From CAZFRF01 sp964540925 (GTDB taxonomy: Bacteria; Patescibacteriota; Microgenomatia; Levybacterales; UBA12049): DNA of 60,049 bases. Position numbers and translations under genes: made by a program. Positions 29,421 through 38,662 of the stretch are shown piece by piece. The stretch's first letter is position 1, and every line of letters begins with the position of its first letter. The DNA lies in the NCBI GenBank assembly GCA_964540925.1, contig CAZIOR010000002.1, positions 1-60,049 on the forward strand, in the 5' to 3' direction. The notes under the pieces were generated by a model, which was given only the letters and a program-made list of their open reading frames with translations, was not told where the DNA came from and made no database searches.

Positions 29421-30131
29421 TTAATTGGTGAATCTATATTTGAAAAGATTCCAAATAGCTTTACTCCCATCTCTAAAGGTATTCAATTTTTTACCCTCAT
29501 CATAGCCTCTTGGAGTTACTTCAATTGGTACTTCTAAAATCTTAAATTTCTTTTTCATTAATTTAGCTGTTATCTCAGGTTCAAACTCAAATCCTCTTGC
29601 ATTCAACTTAATTCCATTTAATGCATTTGCAGGAAACAGCTTGTAGCAAGTTTCCATATCTGTAATCCACTGTCCATACAAAATGCTGGTACATAAACTT
29701 AAAAACCTATTGCCTAAAAAATGTAATAAAAATCTAAAGGTTTTTTCTTCTTTTTTTAGATTAGGTTTTCTTTTAAGTCTTGTTCCATAAACAACTTCAG
29801 CTTTTTTAGCTAAAATTGGCTCCATCAAACTATTAATGAATTTAGGATCATATTCTAAGTCTGCATCCTGAATGATAATATAGTCTCCAGTTGCCTCTTT
29901 GATACCTCTAATAACTGCAGCGCCTTTGCCTTGATTTTTAGGTTGAAAAAATATTTTTAAATCTCTTGCTTTAAATTTGTTAAGTTTTTCTTTTGTAGAG
30001 TCAGTAGAACCATCATCAACCACAATTATTTCTTTAGTTACATTATTAATTTTCTGATCAATAACTCTATCTAAAACCTGAGTTATGGTTTTTTCTTCAT
30101 TAAAAACTGGAACAACAATAGATAATTTCAT
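29421..30131 (-). CDS. GT2 dolichyl-phosphate-mannose-synthase-like glycosyltransferase
   Basis: A 236-residue single-domain enzyme with VVPVFNEE (6-13), VVDDGSTDST (38-46), the DAD metal site at 89-91 in DADLEYDP and METCYKLF near residue 160, all as in DPM1-like synthases. It has no C-terminal helices, so it would be a peripheral membrane enzyme loading a sugar onto polyprenyl phosphate. It follows a GT2 gene with a 4-base overlap, near a YfhO-like gene, a plausible donor/transferase set. Confidence 0.88.
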   Translation of the reverse strand: MKLSIVVPVFNEEKTITQVLDRVIDQKINNVTKEIIVVDDGSTDSTKEKLNKFKARDLKIFFQPKNQGKGAAVIRGIKEATGDYIIIQDADLEYDPKFINSLMEPILAKKAEVVYGTRLKRKPNLKKEEKTFRFLLHFLGNRFLSLCTSILYGQWITDMETCYKLFPANALNGIKLNARGFEFEPEITAKLMKKKFKILEVPIEVTPRGYDEGKKLNTFRDGSKAIWNLFKYRFTN

Positions 30132-31051
30132 TTTGAATAAATGCTGGTAACTTCTTTATCTGTTTTACTAAACAGCTTGGTATTATTATATCTATAATGT
30201 AATACTTTTGGAATATTTAATATAGCCTTAATAAGACCTAAATAAAATGCATACTCTCCTTTTAATAATGTATTTAGAAAATGATAGGGAAGCCAAATAA
30301 AATGACTTAGTATTAAATTTAAATCAGTTACATTTGTCCAGACAAAATAAAACATATTTCTATATACAATTGACTGTACGTATGATTTTTTAAATTGTTT
30401 TTTAATAACTCCTTTTTCATGCTCATGATAAACCACACTTTTGGGTTCAAAAATTAATTTATAACCTGATTTTAACGCTCTATAAGATAAATCAATGTCT
30501 TCCCAATAAAATGGGCTAAAAAGTGGATCTAAACCTCCTAGTTTATCCCAAATTGATTTTCTAAATGCACCACTTCCACCACTAACCCATAATGTATCTT
30601 TCGCATCCACTTCTCCACGTGAATGCACTAAGAAGCCTCTTTTCCATGAACCAATACCTCTTCCACGCAAAATATACCCATCTTTTTCAACACTTTTATC
30701 CATACAGCCAACAGCAAATACCTCATTGTCATTAAAATTTGCAACTAAAGGCTCTAAGAATCCTGATTCAGGATAAACATCAGTGTTTAGCAAAAGAATA
30801 ATTTCGCCTGATGCTTTTGCTACTCCATAATTGACTGTTTTTGAGAAACCAACATTTTTAGGGTTTTGTAGAAACTGTATATTCGCAAGAGACTGAAGAT
30901 AAGTTACTGAATTATCAATAGAAGCATCATCAACAACAATAATTTCGTATTTCCCTTTTTTATATTTATTTAACTCTTGAATAAGCTTAGGAAGATTCTT
31001 TTTTAAAAGATCTTCCCCATTATAATTTGGTATAACAACACTAATATTCAT
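30128..31051 (-). CDS. GT2 family glycosyltransferase (rhamnosyltransferase-like)
   Basis: A 307-residue enzyme with SVVIPNYNG (4-12), VVDDASIDNS (39-48), the NTD motif at 89-91 and YWEDIDLSYR near 183-192, the acceptor-side signature of the WbbL/RfbF-like group. A hydrophobic region near 240-275 suggests membrane attachment. It begins two bases after the YfhO-like gene and overlaps the next GT2 gene by four bases. The sugar cannot be assigned. Confidence 0.85.
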   Translation of the reverse strand: MNISVVIPNYNGEDLLKKNLPKLIQELNKYKKGKYEIIVVDDASIDNSVTYLQSLANIQFLQNPKNVGFSKTVNYGVAKASGEIILLLNTDVYPESGFLEPLVANFNDNEVFAVGCMDKSVEKDGYILRGRGIGSWKRGFLVHSRGEVDAKDTLWVSGGSGAFRKSIWDKLGGLDPLFSPFYWEDIDLSYRALKSGYKLIFEPKSVVYHEHEKGVIKKQFKKSYVQSIVYRNMFYFVWTNVTDLNLILSHFIWLPYHFLNTLLKGEYAFYLGLIKAILNIPKVLHYRYNNTKLFSKTDKEVTSIYSK

Positions 31052-31053
31052 CT

Positions 31054-33312
31054 TTAAAACAAAGTATTATAAAAAACAACTTTATGATTTCCAGCTGGAA
31101 TAATTAAGCCTCTAAAATTATAGTCTGTTAAATAAATATTTGCATCTTTGCCGTCAACACTTGCCTTCCAAGTTGGATAATAACTATCAGTTAAAATTAA
31201 AAAACCTTCTTTTTCATTTTCTGTATTTATTTCTACTTTGTTTGCAGCGTAATCTACTATTTTTACCTCTCCAACATTCCAAGATCTATCCCAACTATTA
31301 TCATTCGACGCCACAACAGCTCTTTGATTTAATGGAATATTTTCATAAAGTTTGCTTATTTCCTCCTGCTTTGTCGCAGCATTAATCGTTCTTTGAATAA
31401 AGAAAGCTCTTGGTATTGCACCATTATTTTCATAAATCATTGTTTTTCCTTCTGTTAGCACTTTTACATATTTACCATCATTAATTTGTTCAGAAGTTAA
31501 AATATATTTAACACCTAACAAATCAATAAGTGGAGATTTATAATTTTCAATCTTTATGATCCTATTAAATCCAAATGGTGGATCTATATCTGGACCGTTT
31601 CTACCAATACTTGCCATTAACTCTCCATATCTTTGCAAATATAATGGGTCATAACCATCAATGCTTTGCAGTTTATACATGATTGAAAAATTGGGAGGGA
31701 AAATTTCTCCATTTGTTTCCATCACTCTCCATAGTCCAGCATTTTTTTGCAGATATGAAAGTGTTTTAGTAGTTGGATATAGATATTCTTGCTTTGAAAA
31801 AGTTAAATATTTCCAACCCATTCTAAATAAATCAAAAGTATTAACAACAACAAGTAGCATAATTAAATATTTAATTATGTTTTGTTTGTTTTTTAAAACC
31901 AATAGATAGTTAACAATAAGAAGAATCGTAAGTATTATAAAAATTACTGATGGAAAAATTAAATTTCTTTTACTTACAAGTATATTTTCTAAAGAAATAC
32001 TTCCCAATCCATTAAGTAATACAAATATCCAAAGACTGACAAATATTAAAATGAAAATAAATAAATTAATAAATACTTTTTTATCTTTTTTCTTTTCAAT
32101 AAACTCGTTGAGTCCATAGGCTGCAAGAATTACTAAGCAAAAATCGATAATTGCCAAAAGTCTTGTTGGTTGAGATGTAGATATAAAAGGAATTTGTAAG
32201 TAAAAAGGAAGTTTGGAAATAAAATTAGGAAATACTAGGACAATTGAAGTAAATAAAGTAAATATAAAAAATACCTTTTCTTTATTTACTTTAAACAAAG
32301 AATATATGGCAAAAAATAGTGCAACTATTCCAATGTAACCGATAAATTCTCCATAATTCCATTCACCAAAATAATTCAATGTGGTTGGATTTCCAAAAAA
32401 ATCAGGAGCAATAAACTGAATTATGTTTTGCAAAGGAATAAACCAGCCCTTAGTAAGCCAATCTACTTGATCAGAATTTCTAGCAGATAAATTAATTAAT
32501 TGAAAAACCGAATAAATACTTGGAAAAGCTAAAACAACAAAAATTGTATTTGTAAATAAAAATGCCAGAAAACCTTTAAGCAAACGTTTATTTAAAAATA
32601 ATTTATAAATAAAATATAATGAAGAAATTAAAAATACATAAAAAAAGATTTGCAAATGTCCTGCAAAAAAAGACGTCATTAGAGAAATTGAATATATTCC
32701 TAACCAAAATATTAAATTTTTAAATTTATTTAAATTCCCTAAAATTTTATCTATTGCTAAAAACAATAATGGTGTCCAAAGATAAACACTCACTACATTG
32801 CCCCACTCCATCCAAGAAATTGCAAAACCACAAAATGCAAAAGACAATGAACCAAAAACAACAGCCTTTATATCTAGCTTTAAATTTCTTAGAAACAAAA
32901 ACATAAATAAAGCTGCAAGAATTGGCTGCGAAACGATCAATAAGCTCCAGGCAAAACTAAATGGAAATATAAAAAATAGAATATTTAAAGGATAAAAGGC
33001 CGCTGACTGAAAATTTGCTAAAAGTGGAGTACCAGAAAATGAATAAGGATTCCAAAGTGGCAATTGAAACTTTTTCTCTGCTTCAATAATTAAATTTTTC
33101 CAGGGATATTGTTGTCTCACCGGATCTGTAGTTAAAAAATTTTTAAACGGAACTCCATTAGGGTATAGATTTGCGTAACTATCTCGATATGGATGATATA
33201 GGCCAACAATTGTATCCGAGGGAATAGGCAATAAATTTTTTACAAAAATATCCTTAAAGAAAATTGATATTAAAATTATATAAATTGAGAGTAGAATAAT
33301 TTTTATTTTCAT
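31054..33312 (-). CDS. YfhO-like membrane protein lacking the last helix
   Basis: A 752-residue YfhO-type protein. It has TDPVRQQYPWK near residue 66, then PLWNPYSFSGTPLLANFQSA near 92-111, which is nearly identical in the proteins at 34664 and 46726, then many helices and an exposed C-terminal domain with YYPTWKASVDG near residue 715. Unlike those paralogues it ends right after the HKVVFYNTLF strand, with no final transmembrane helix; the next GT2 gene starts two bases later. Probably an extracytoplasmic transferase whose C-terminal domain is free rather than tethered. It overlaps the GT4 gene by four bases. Confidence 0.78.
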   Translation of the reverse strand: MKIKIILLSIYIILISIFFKDIFVKNLLPIPSDTIVGLYHPYRDSYANLYPNGVPFKNFLTTDPVRQQYPWKNLIIEAEKKFQLPLWNPYSFSGTPLLANFQSAAFYPLNILFFIFPFSFAWSLLIVSQPILAALFMFLFLRNLKLDIKAVVFGSLSFAFCGFAISWMEWGNVVSVYLWTPLLFLAIDKILGNLNKFKNLIFWLGIYSISLMTSFFAGHLQIFFYVFLISSLYFIYKLFLNKRLLKGFLAFLFTNTIFVVLAFPSIYSVFQLINLSARNSDQVDWLTKGWFIPLQNIIQFIAPDFFGNPTTLNYFGEWNYGEFIGYIGIVALFFAIYSLFKVNKEKVFFIFTLFTSIVLVFPNFISKLPFYLQIPFISTSQPTRLLAIIDFCLVILAAYGLNEFIEKKKDKKVFINLFIFILIFVSLWIFVLLNGLGSISLENILVSKRNLIFPSVIFIILTILLIVNYLLVLKNKQNIIKYLIMLLVVVNTFDLFRMGWKYLTFSKQEYLYPTTKTLSYLQKNAGLWRVMETNGEIFPPNFSIMYKLQSIDGYDPLYLQRYGELMASIGRNGPDIDPPFGFNRIIKIENYKSPLIDLLGVKYILTSEQINDGKYVKVLTEGKTMIYENNGAIPRAFFIQRTINAATKQEEISKLYENIPLNQRAVVASNDNSWDRSWNVGEVKIVDYAANKVEINTENEKEGFLILTDSYYPTWKASVDGKDANIYLTDYNFRGLIIPAGNHKVVFYNTLF

Positions 33313-34388
33313 TCGTTAATAAAAACTTTTTTAATTTTTTCGCAAAATATATCTGAGGTAAATAGTTTTGACCTTTGCTGAGCTGCAGTAGACATTTCAA
33401 TGAATTTTCCATTATCTTCTGAAAGTAAAATTGTTTTTAACATTAATTCTTCTTCATCTAACCATAAGAATCCGCTTATTCCATCCTCTACAATCTCTAC
33501 TTGCCCTCCAACTCCAACAACGATTGGTACTGCCCCATTTGCCATTGCCTCGACTGTGGTTATGCCGAAATGCTCTGCTCTTTCTGGGTTAATATTTAAA
33601 TCTTCTCCATACCCTGATGCATGCCAATAAATTTTTGCTTTAGCATATTCTTCTTGTAATTTTTCGTTTGTAACGTTCTCAAGAATTTCTATTGGGTAAT
33701 CTTTTATAGACTTTTTAATTTCATCAATATGTAGCTTATCTTTCGAAAAATAACTTATAACCAAATGCAGCTTCCAACCTTTAAAACCTTTATCAACCAT
33801 CTTTTTAAATGTAGCAATTAGAAACTCTTGTTTTTTAAATGAACTATTATTCTCAAGCCTTTCATATCTACCAATATTTAGAACAATATTTTCTTTCTCT
33901 TTTAAATCAACCTTAATTAAATCTTTGGTAAAAAAGGTAGGAGGATAAATAACTTTACTATCTACATTAAATTCTTTATCTATAAACTGCTTAGTAAAAT
34001 TTGAGTTACAGATTATCTCACTTATTCTTTTAAGCTTAACCTTATCTAACATATCTAGCTTCTTATTTTTAATGGGGAATTGAAAATGAACAATGAGTTT
34101 TGAACTAACTAAAGGGAGGCTTCCGTCACTCAAAGCAAAAATATAATCATATTTTTTGGTTAAAAACAAACGATTAATCAATGAGGTCTCTGATGTAAAA
34201 ATATTTTTGACCACTTTTACTCTTTTTAGATCTATACCCAATTTTTCTTCTGCCTTAGTCAAAATCAAAGAATCATCCCAAAATACTTCTACTTCCGCAA
34301 ATGTAGATAAAAAGGATGCTGCAAGGAGCATATACTTCTCCCCTCCACTTAGAGTATCCAAATAAGGAGAATAAATTCCAATCTTCAC
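33309..34388 (-). CDS. GT4 family glycosyltransferase (ALG11-like N-terminus)
   Basis: A 359-residue GT-B enzyme. The N-terminus reads GIYSPYLDTLSGGEKYML, as in ALG11-like GT4 enzymes, and the C-terminal half has NIGRYER near 191-197 and the E-x7-E donor site in EHFGITTVEA near 273. The start codon is GTG, six bases after a TAAAAT -10 box, so this head gene of the 30-kb minus-strand run is probably leaderless. Likely acts early on a lipid-linked glycan in the cytoplasm. Confidence 0.85.
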   Translation of the reverse strand: MKIGIYSPYLDTLSGGEKYMLLAASFLSTFAEVEVFWDDSLILTKAEEKLGIDLKRVKVVKNIFTSETSLINRLFLTKKYDYIFALSDGSLPLVSSKLIVHFQFPIKNKKLDMLDKVKLKRISEIICNSNFTKQFIDKEFNVDSKVIYPPTFFTKDLIKVDLKEKENIVLNIGRYERLENNSSFKKQEFLIATFKKMVDKGFKGWKLHLVISYFSKDKLHIDEIKKSIKDYPIEILENVTNEKLQEEYAKAKIYWHASGYGEDLNINPERAEHFGITTVEAMANGAVPIVVGVGGQVEIVEDGISGFLWLDEEELMLKTILLSEDNGKFIEMSTAAQQRSKLFTSDIFCEKIKKVFINE

Positions 34389-34394
34389 ATTCTT

Positions 34395-34403
34395 ATTTTA
34401 GCA
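34395..34403 (-). promoter_or_regulatory. Extended -10 leaderless promoter at the head of the 25-gene run
   Basis: TGC-TAAAAT on the minus strand is followed by exactly six bases (AAGAAT) and the GTG start at 34388. No good -35 is present at 16-18 bases. It is back to back with the promoter of the small plus-strand gene, whose -35 lies about 15 bases away. Confidence 0.6.
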
Positions 34404-34417
34404 ATTTTTAGGTTGCA

Positions 34418-34446
34418 TTGCATATTAAAATTATTAATACTATAAT
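34418..34446 (+). promoter_or_regulatory. Strong leaderless promoter of the DUF5652-like gene
   Basis: TTGCAT (34418-34423), a 17-base spacer and a perfect TATAAT (34441-34446), then exactly six bases (AAAGTT) and the ATG at 34453. Spacing and hexamers are those of a standard housekeeping promoter; the start site should fall at the ATG. Confidence 0.75.
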
Positions 34447-34452
34447 AAAGTT

Positions 34453-34686
34453 ATGAATTTATTAGATTTGAACCAATCTTCAACACTTCTTTTCTTTGGC
34501 GCCTTTCTTTGGTCAATTTTCTGGAAAGGATTAGCTCTATGGAGATCTGCAAATTTAAAACAGAAAAATTGGTTCGTAGCTCTTCTTATTCTTAATACAA
34601 TTGGAATCGCAGAAATTGCCTATCTTTTCTTTTTTGCAAAAAAGAAAATGGCAATCTCAGAGCTCAAATTCTGGGAAGCAAAATAA
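34453..34686 (+). CDS. Small two-helix membrane protein, DUF5652-like
   Basis: A 77-residue protein with two membrane helices (about 10-28 and 43-62). The segment WKGLALWRSANLKQKNWF lies between and the second helix contains LLILNTIGIAEIAYLFFF; this pattern matches the DUF5652 family, which I know mainly from Candidate Phyla Radiation genomes. Function unknown. It has its own strong leaderless promoter and stands alone on the plus strand between two large minus-strand blocks. Its last 23 bases overlap, tail to tail, the end of the YfhO-like gene. Confidence 0.75.
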   Translation: MNLLDLNQSSTLLFFGAFLWSIFWKGLALWRSANLKQKNWFVALLILNTIGIAEIAYLFFFAKKKMAISELKFWEAK

Positions 34687-37000
34687 TTTTTCCTCTTAAA
34701 ACAAATACTAGTACCATTAAAATTATCCCAACCACTGCTATTGCTATGCCCCAGATAAAAGAGATTGGTTGAAAAACCAAATCAATCTTGTGTACTCCTT
34801 GAGGCAGAACTATAGCTTGAAAAGCATAGTTTGCTCTATATATTTTAACTTTAGAACCATCAATATAGGCATTCCAACCCTTTGCAAAAGGATTAGAGAT
34901 AAATAACATGGTTTTTCCATCTGAATCTGACTCTAAAGACAATGAGTTTGCTGTGAATTTTGTTAATATTGTATTAACCCTCTTAGCATTTAAGCTTATA
35001 CCAGGATTTTCTTCTAAATATAAATTTTCTTTTAAATTTTTGTCAGCAAAAATTTGTCTTAACTCAGCTTTTGCATCATTTACTACAAAATACTTATTAA
35101 CCGTAAATACACGAGGTAATGCATCATTATTCTCAAAGATTTGATAAACACCATCATCATAAATCAATTTATATGAATTTGGGTATTTCCAGAAAGGATA
35201 AACCCAAACATTTCTTCCATCAGCAATTTTATGAACTATATACTTAACTCCTAAAAAATCCAGGGTTTGCTTGGCGTATTTACCGTTTTTGGGAAACAAA
35301 ACTACTGATCTAAATCCCTCATGTAAATTACCATCCTCAGCTGCTGAGATAAACTCGCCATATCTTTTTAAGTAAACCGCATCATAACCCTCAATGGATT
35401 GAAGTTTGTTTACTAAAGCTTCTTCAGTGCCCATATTTCCAAAAAATCGATTTAATCGAAACAGTTTTTGATATTCATTTGTAATTGGGGTACTAGGATA
35501 AAATAGTGATTTTGGACCAAACTCTTGCCATTTATTAGCAAATCTTAACATCTCGAATGCAACAACAAAAATTAAAAGCAATGAGAGAACCGTTATATAC
35601 TTTAATTTATTAAATCTATTAAAAAAATACCAAAGCATTACCCAACCAACTAATAATAAGAACATAACTGTAGGTAGTATAAAGTTTTGCTTTGCAATAA
35701 TAACCTTGTCTACTGGAATAAAAAGCTTAAGTAAAATCACAATCCAAATAAAACCAAAGAAGCTAGTTAATCCACCTAACCAGACTAAAACTTTAACAAA
35801 ATTTTTCTTTAAATCCTTATTTAAATATTCGAATCCATATGCTCCTAATACTGCTAAGCTAAAACTAGCTAAGACAATAATTCTACTTAAGGCACTTGTG
35901 GAAATTACGGGAATTTTTAAAGAAACAATTAAATCTACAAATGGTGTATTGATGCATAAAGCTAAAGAAACAAAAACTGATATAACGAAAAAGAGTATTT
36001 TTTTATATTTCAAATAAAAGACGCTGAAAAAAGATAGAAGCAAAACTAATGTTCCAACGTATCCATTCCATTCAGCATAATGACCAAACCAATCATTTCT
36101 AGTTACTGGATTACCCAAAAAATCAGGGGCTAAAACCGTAATTAAATATCCAAATGGGATTGCTTCATTCTTTTGAAAAATTGTACTTCTTAATGATTGC
36201 GAATAAATTTCAATTGAAGGAAGAACTTGAGGTAAAGCTAAAAACATACCGAAAATAGAATAAAGCAGAGTATAAAGAAATTGTCTCACGTTTTTTTCTT
36301 CCCATAATTTAAAGAGGAGATAGAAAAAGACGAACATTAAAAAATAAACACTAATTTGAAAATGTCCACTGAAAAAAGATAATGGGAATGTAAATGCTAA
36401 TAAAAATAAATATTTAAAATTTTGTGTTGAATAAAATTTCTCTACTGAAAAAAGTGCAAGAGGTAGAAATAAAATCGCATACCCTAATGTTGCGTAATCC
36501 ATCCAAGTTGTTAAAAAACCACAAAACATAAAAGAAACTGCACCTAATACGGCTGGTATTTTTTGTAAGTTTATTGCTCGTAAGAAAAGCAACATAAATA
36601 TCCCTGCTAAAAGCGGTTGGAGTAAAACGAGAATACTCCATGCATCAACGAATTTGAAAACGAAAAACAGTAAATTAAATGGACTTAAGACTGCTGATTG
36701 ATAATTTGCTAAATGATTTGTTCCCGAAAAACTATAAGGATTCCAAAATGGGATCTCTCCAGATTTCAAAGTATCGATTGTAAACATTTTCCACGGTATG
36801 ATTTGCGAAATAACATCCGGCATCGCGTTGTTTTTGACTGGACCAACATATGTTGAGTATGCACTCCAAGGAGTAAAAAAATTAGTTAAATAAGTTGAAG
36901 AAAAAGGAATTTTACTACCTGTAAAAACAGGTAATGCAAATACAAACCAAATCAAAACGATAAATAAATAAGGCCAGATTTTTACTAATATTTTAGACAT
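34664..37000 (-). CDS. YfhO-like multi-pass membrane protein
   Basis: The ATG at 37000 is used (MSKILVKIW, right before the first helix); it overlaps the upstream GT2 stop by eight bases, whereas the longest reading would add 45 residues from inside that gene. The 778-residue product has PFWNPYSFSGTNHLANYQSA near residue 92, many helices, an exposed C-terminal domain with KGWNAYIDG near residue 705 and a last helix. Close paralogue of 31054 and 46726. Probably works with the GT2 genes directly upstream. Confidence 0.78.
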   Translation of the reverse strand: MSKILVKIWPYLFIVLIWFVFALPVFTGSKIPFSSTYLTNFFTPWSAYSTYVGPVKNNAMPDVISQIIPWKMFTIDTLKSGEIPFWNPYSFSGTNHLANYQSAVLSPFNLLFFVFKFVDAWSILVLLQPLLAGIFMLLFLRAINLQKIPAVLGAVSFMFCGFLTTWMDYATLGYAILFLPLALFSVEKFYSTQNFKYLFLLAFTFPLSFFSGHFQISVYFLMFVFFYLLFKLWEEKNVRQFLYTLLYSIFGMFLALPQVLPSIEIYSQSLRSTIFQKNEAIPFGYLITVLAPDFLGNPVTRNDWFGHYAEWNGYVGTLVLLLSFFSVFYLKYKKILFFVISVFVSLALCINTPFVDLIVSLKIPVISTSALSRIIVLASFSLAVLGAYGFEYLNKDLKKNFVKVLVWLGGLTSFFGFIWIVILLKLFIPVDKVIIAKQNFILPTVMFLLLVGWVMLWYFFNRFNKLKYITVLSLLLIFVVAFEMLRFANKWQEFGPKSLFYPSTPITNEYQKLFRLNRFFGNMGTEEALVNKLQSIEGYDAVYLKRYGEFISAAEDGNLHEGFRSVVLFPKNGKYAKQTLDFLGVKYIVHKIADGRNVWVYPFWKYPNSYKLIYDDGVYQIFENNDALPRVFTVNKYFVVNDAKAELRQIFADKNLKENLYLEENPGISLNAKRVNTILTKFTANSLSLESDSDGKTMLFISNPFAKGWNAYIDGSKVKIYRANYAFQAIVLPQGVHKIDLVFQPISFIWGIAIAVVGIILMVLVFVLRGKIILLPRI

Positions 37001-37751
37001 TTCTTTTACTTTTTTCTTTTTGCTGTAATTCCCATAATTTTGCATAAGTAATAAAAATACTAAAAGCTTGATACATACTTTCAATAAGTCCTGCTGTTTT
37101 TGCTTTATATCCTTGTTGCTTAAAATACGAATCAATAAATGCTCCCAACATTACTCTAGGAAATCTCCACCACGTCATTTTAGGATGATTCTGGTTATAT
37201 CTTAAAACAGCTTCCGTTGTAGACCACCTTAGAGTTTTATTTACCATTGACTCTAAATCTCTATGAGTAAAATGTAAAATAAAACCTTCTAAAACTATAC
37301 CCTCTCCACTTACTTCAGGCGTTTCATGTAACTCACCCTTCCAGCCTCTTAAATCCTTTTTCCTAAATAGTCTTTCCATTTTTTCAACCTTAGGCCAAGG
37401 ATTTTTACCTAAATAATAATTTTGACGTTTTAAATAATAAAATGAATATTTATCTTCTGATGCTGCATTAAGGATTGAATTTTTTAATTCCCCATCGATT
37501 CTTTCATCTGCATCTAAGTATAAAAGGTATTCATGTGTAGCTTTCTGTAATCCTAAATTTCTTAATTCAGAAAAATTATTTGTATCAATTGAAAAAACTT
37601 TTGCCCCAAACTTTTCCGCAATCTCCTTAGTCTTGTCTATCGAGGAATTATCAATTACTATTATTTCATCACAAAAGGATAAGCTATCTAGACAATCACC
37701 TAGCATTTGCTCTTCGTTTTTTGCAATAACTACTGCTGAAATTTTATTCAT
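36993..37751 (-). CDS. GT2 glycosyltransferase, WaaE/KdtX-like
   Basis: A 252-residue enzyme with AVVIAKNEE (6-14), the EIIVIDNSSIDKT loop near 29-41 and DADERI (80-85), all typical of the WaaE-like group that adds glucose or heptose to lipid-linked acceptors. The segment KMERLFRKKDLRGWKGELHE near 123-142 is the acceptor-side signature of this group. It starts with a one-base stop/start overlap (TAATG) with the GT2 gene upstream. Sugar unknown. Confidence 0.85.
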   Translation of the reverse strand: MNKISAVVIAKNEEQMLGDCLDSLSFCDEIIVIDNSSIDKTKEIAEKFGAKVFSIDTNNFSELRNLGLQKATHEYLLYLDADERIDGELKNSILNAASEDKYSFYYLKRQNYYLGKNPWPKVEKMERLFRKKDLRGWKGELHETPEVSGEGIVLEGFILHFTHRDLESMVNKTLRWSTTEAVLRYNQNHPKMTWWRFPRVMLGAFIDSYFKQQGYKAKTAGLIESMYQAFSIFITYAKLWELQQKEKSKRNV

Positions 37752-38662
37752 TATTTATGAAAAGAACCTTTACCAAAAATATTTAAGTAAAAATCTCTAA
37801 CTCCAACTTTTTGCCATTTCCTACCCTTTAATAGAATCAACATACTTTCTTTAATTAAGGCTAACTTAACTCTAAAATTTACATACTTAAACCCAAACAG
37901 CATTCTGTTTCTAGAAATATAATAATCCTGTAAGCTTGAACCAGAACCACCAGTTGCAGCAGCATTTAAATGCCACAAAATGGCATTTGGATTTAGTAAA
38001 ACCTTGTAACCTAGCTTTTTAATTCTCATTCCTAAATCTGCGTCCTCATAATACAAAAAGAATCTTTCATCAAAAAAATTAGATTTTTCTAAAACTTCCC
38101 TACTTAACATCATGCAGCAACCAGTTGGTATTTCAGTTTCTTTTACTTCTGCAAATTGACCATTATCAACCTCATCAACTCCAAAATGTTTTCCAATAAC
38201 ATTATTCCAATCCATAATTCCACCTGCATACCAAATTACCTTCCCCAATTCTGATTCCTTATATCTATCTTTATGATATTCATGACCTTTAGCAAAGTAT
38301 ATTTTTGGAACAGTTATGCCAACTTTATCGTCTGCAAAAGGCTTCAATAATTCTTCAATTACATCTTTATCCAATATAGTGTCATTATTTAAAACCATAA
38401 TAAAATCTGCTCCGTTTCGAATTGAAAACTCAATTCCCGTATTTTGACCTCCTGAGAAACCTAAATTTTCTTCATTTCTTAAAACCACTAATTCAAAATT
38501 TTTATATTTAACTTCAGATGTAAATTGATTTTCAGAAGCATTATCCACTACGACAACCGTTAGTTTAAAATTATTTGCAGTTACTTTTTCTAAACTGCTT
38601 AAGCAATTTAGTGTTGAGTCATTATCATTAAATGTGAGAATAGAAATAAAAACATTTTTCAT
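37751..38662 (-). CDS. GT2 family glycosyltransferase (rhamnosyltransferase-like)
   Basis: A 303-residue enzyme with SILTFNDND near residue 7, VVVDNASENQF near 37-47, the NLGFSGGQNTG element (66-76), NND metal site at 92-94 and YYEDADLGMRI near 213. These are the features of the WbbL-type GT2 family. It overlaps the GT2 gene upstream by four bases and shares a stop/start base with the one downstream, so three GT2 enzymes are made together. Donor and acceptor unknown. Confidence 0.86.
   Translation of the reverse strand: MKNVFISILTFNDNDSTLNCLSSLEKVTANNFKLTVVVVDNASENQFTSEVKYKNFELVVLRNEENLGFSGGQNTGIEFSIRNGADFIMVLNNDTILDKDVIEELLKPFADDKVGITVPKIYFAKGHEYHKDRYKESELGKVIWYAGGIMDWNNVIGKHFGVDEVDNGQFAEVKETEIPTGCCMMLSREVLEKSNFFDERFFLYYEDADLGMRIKKLGYKVLLNPNAILWHLNAAATGGSGSSLQDYYISRNRMLFGFKYVNFRVKLALIKESMLILLKGRKWQKVGVRDFYLNIFGKGSFHK

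Noticed and set aside
34664..37135. Extra 45-residue N-terminus on the YfhO-like protein
   Set aside because: It would lie inside the upstream GT2 gene and gives a charged, low-complexity leader; the ATG at 37000 begins right before the first helix. The longer starts at 7061, 45011, 28855 and 49013 were rejected for similar reasons.
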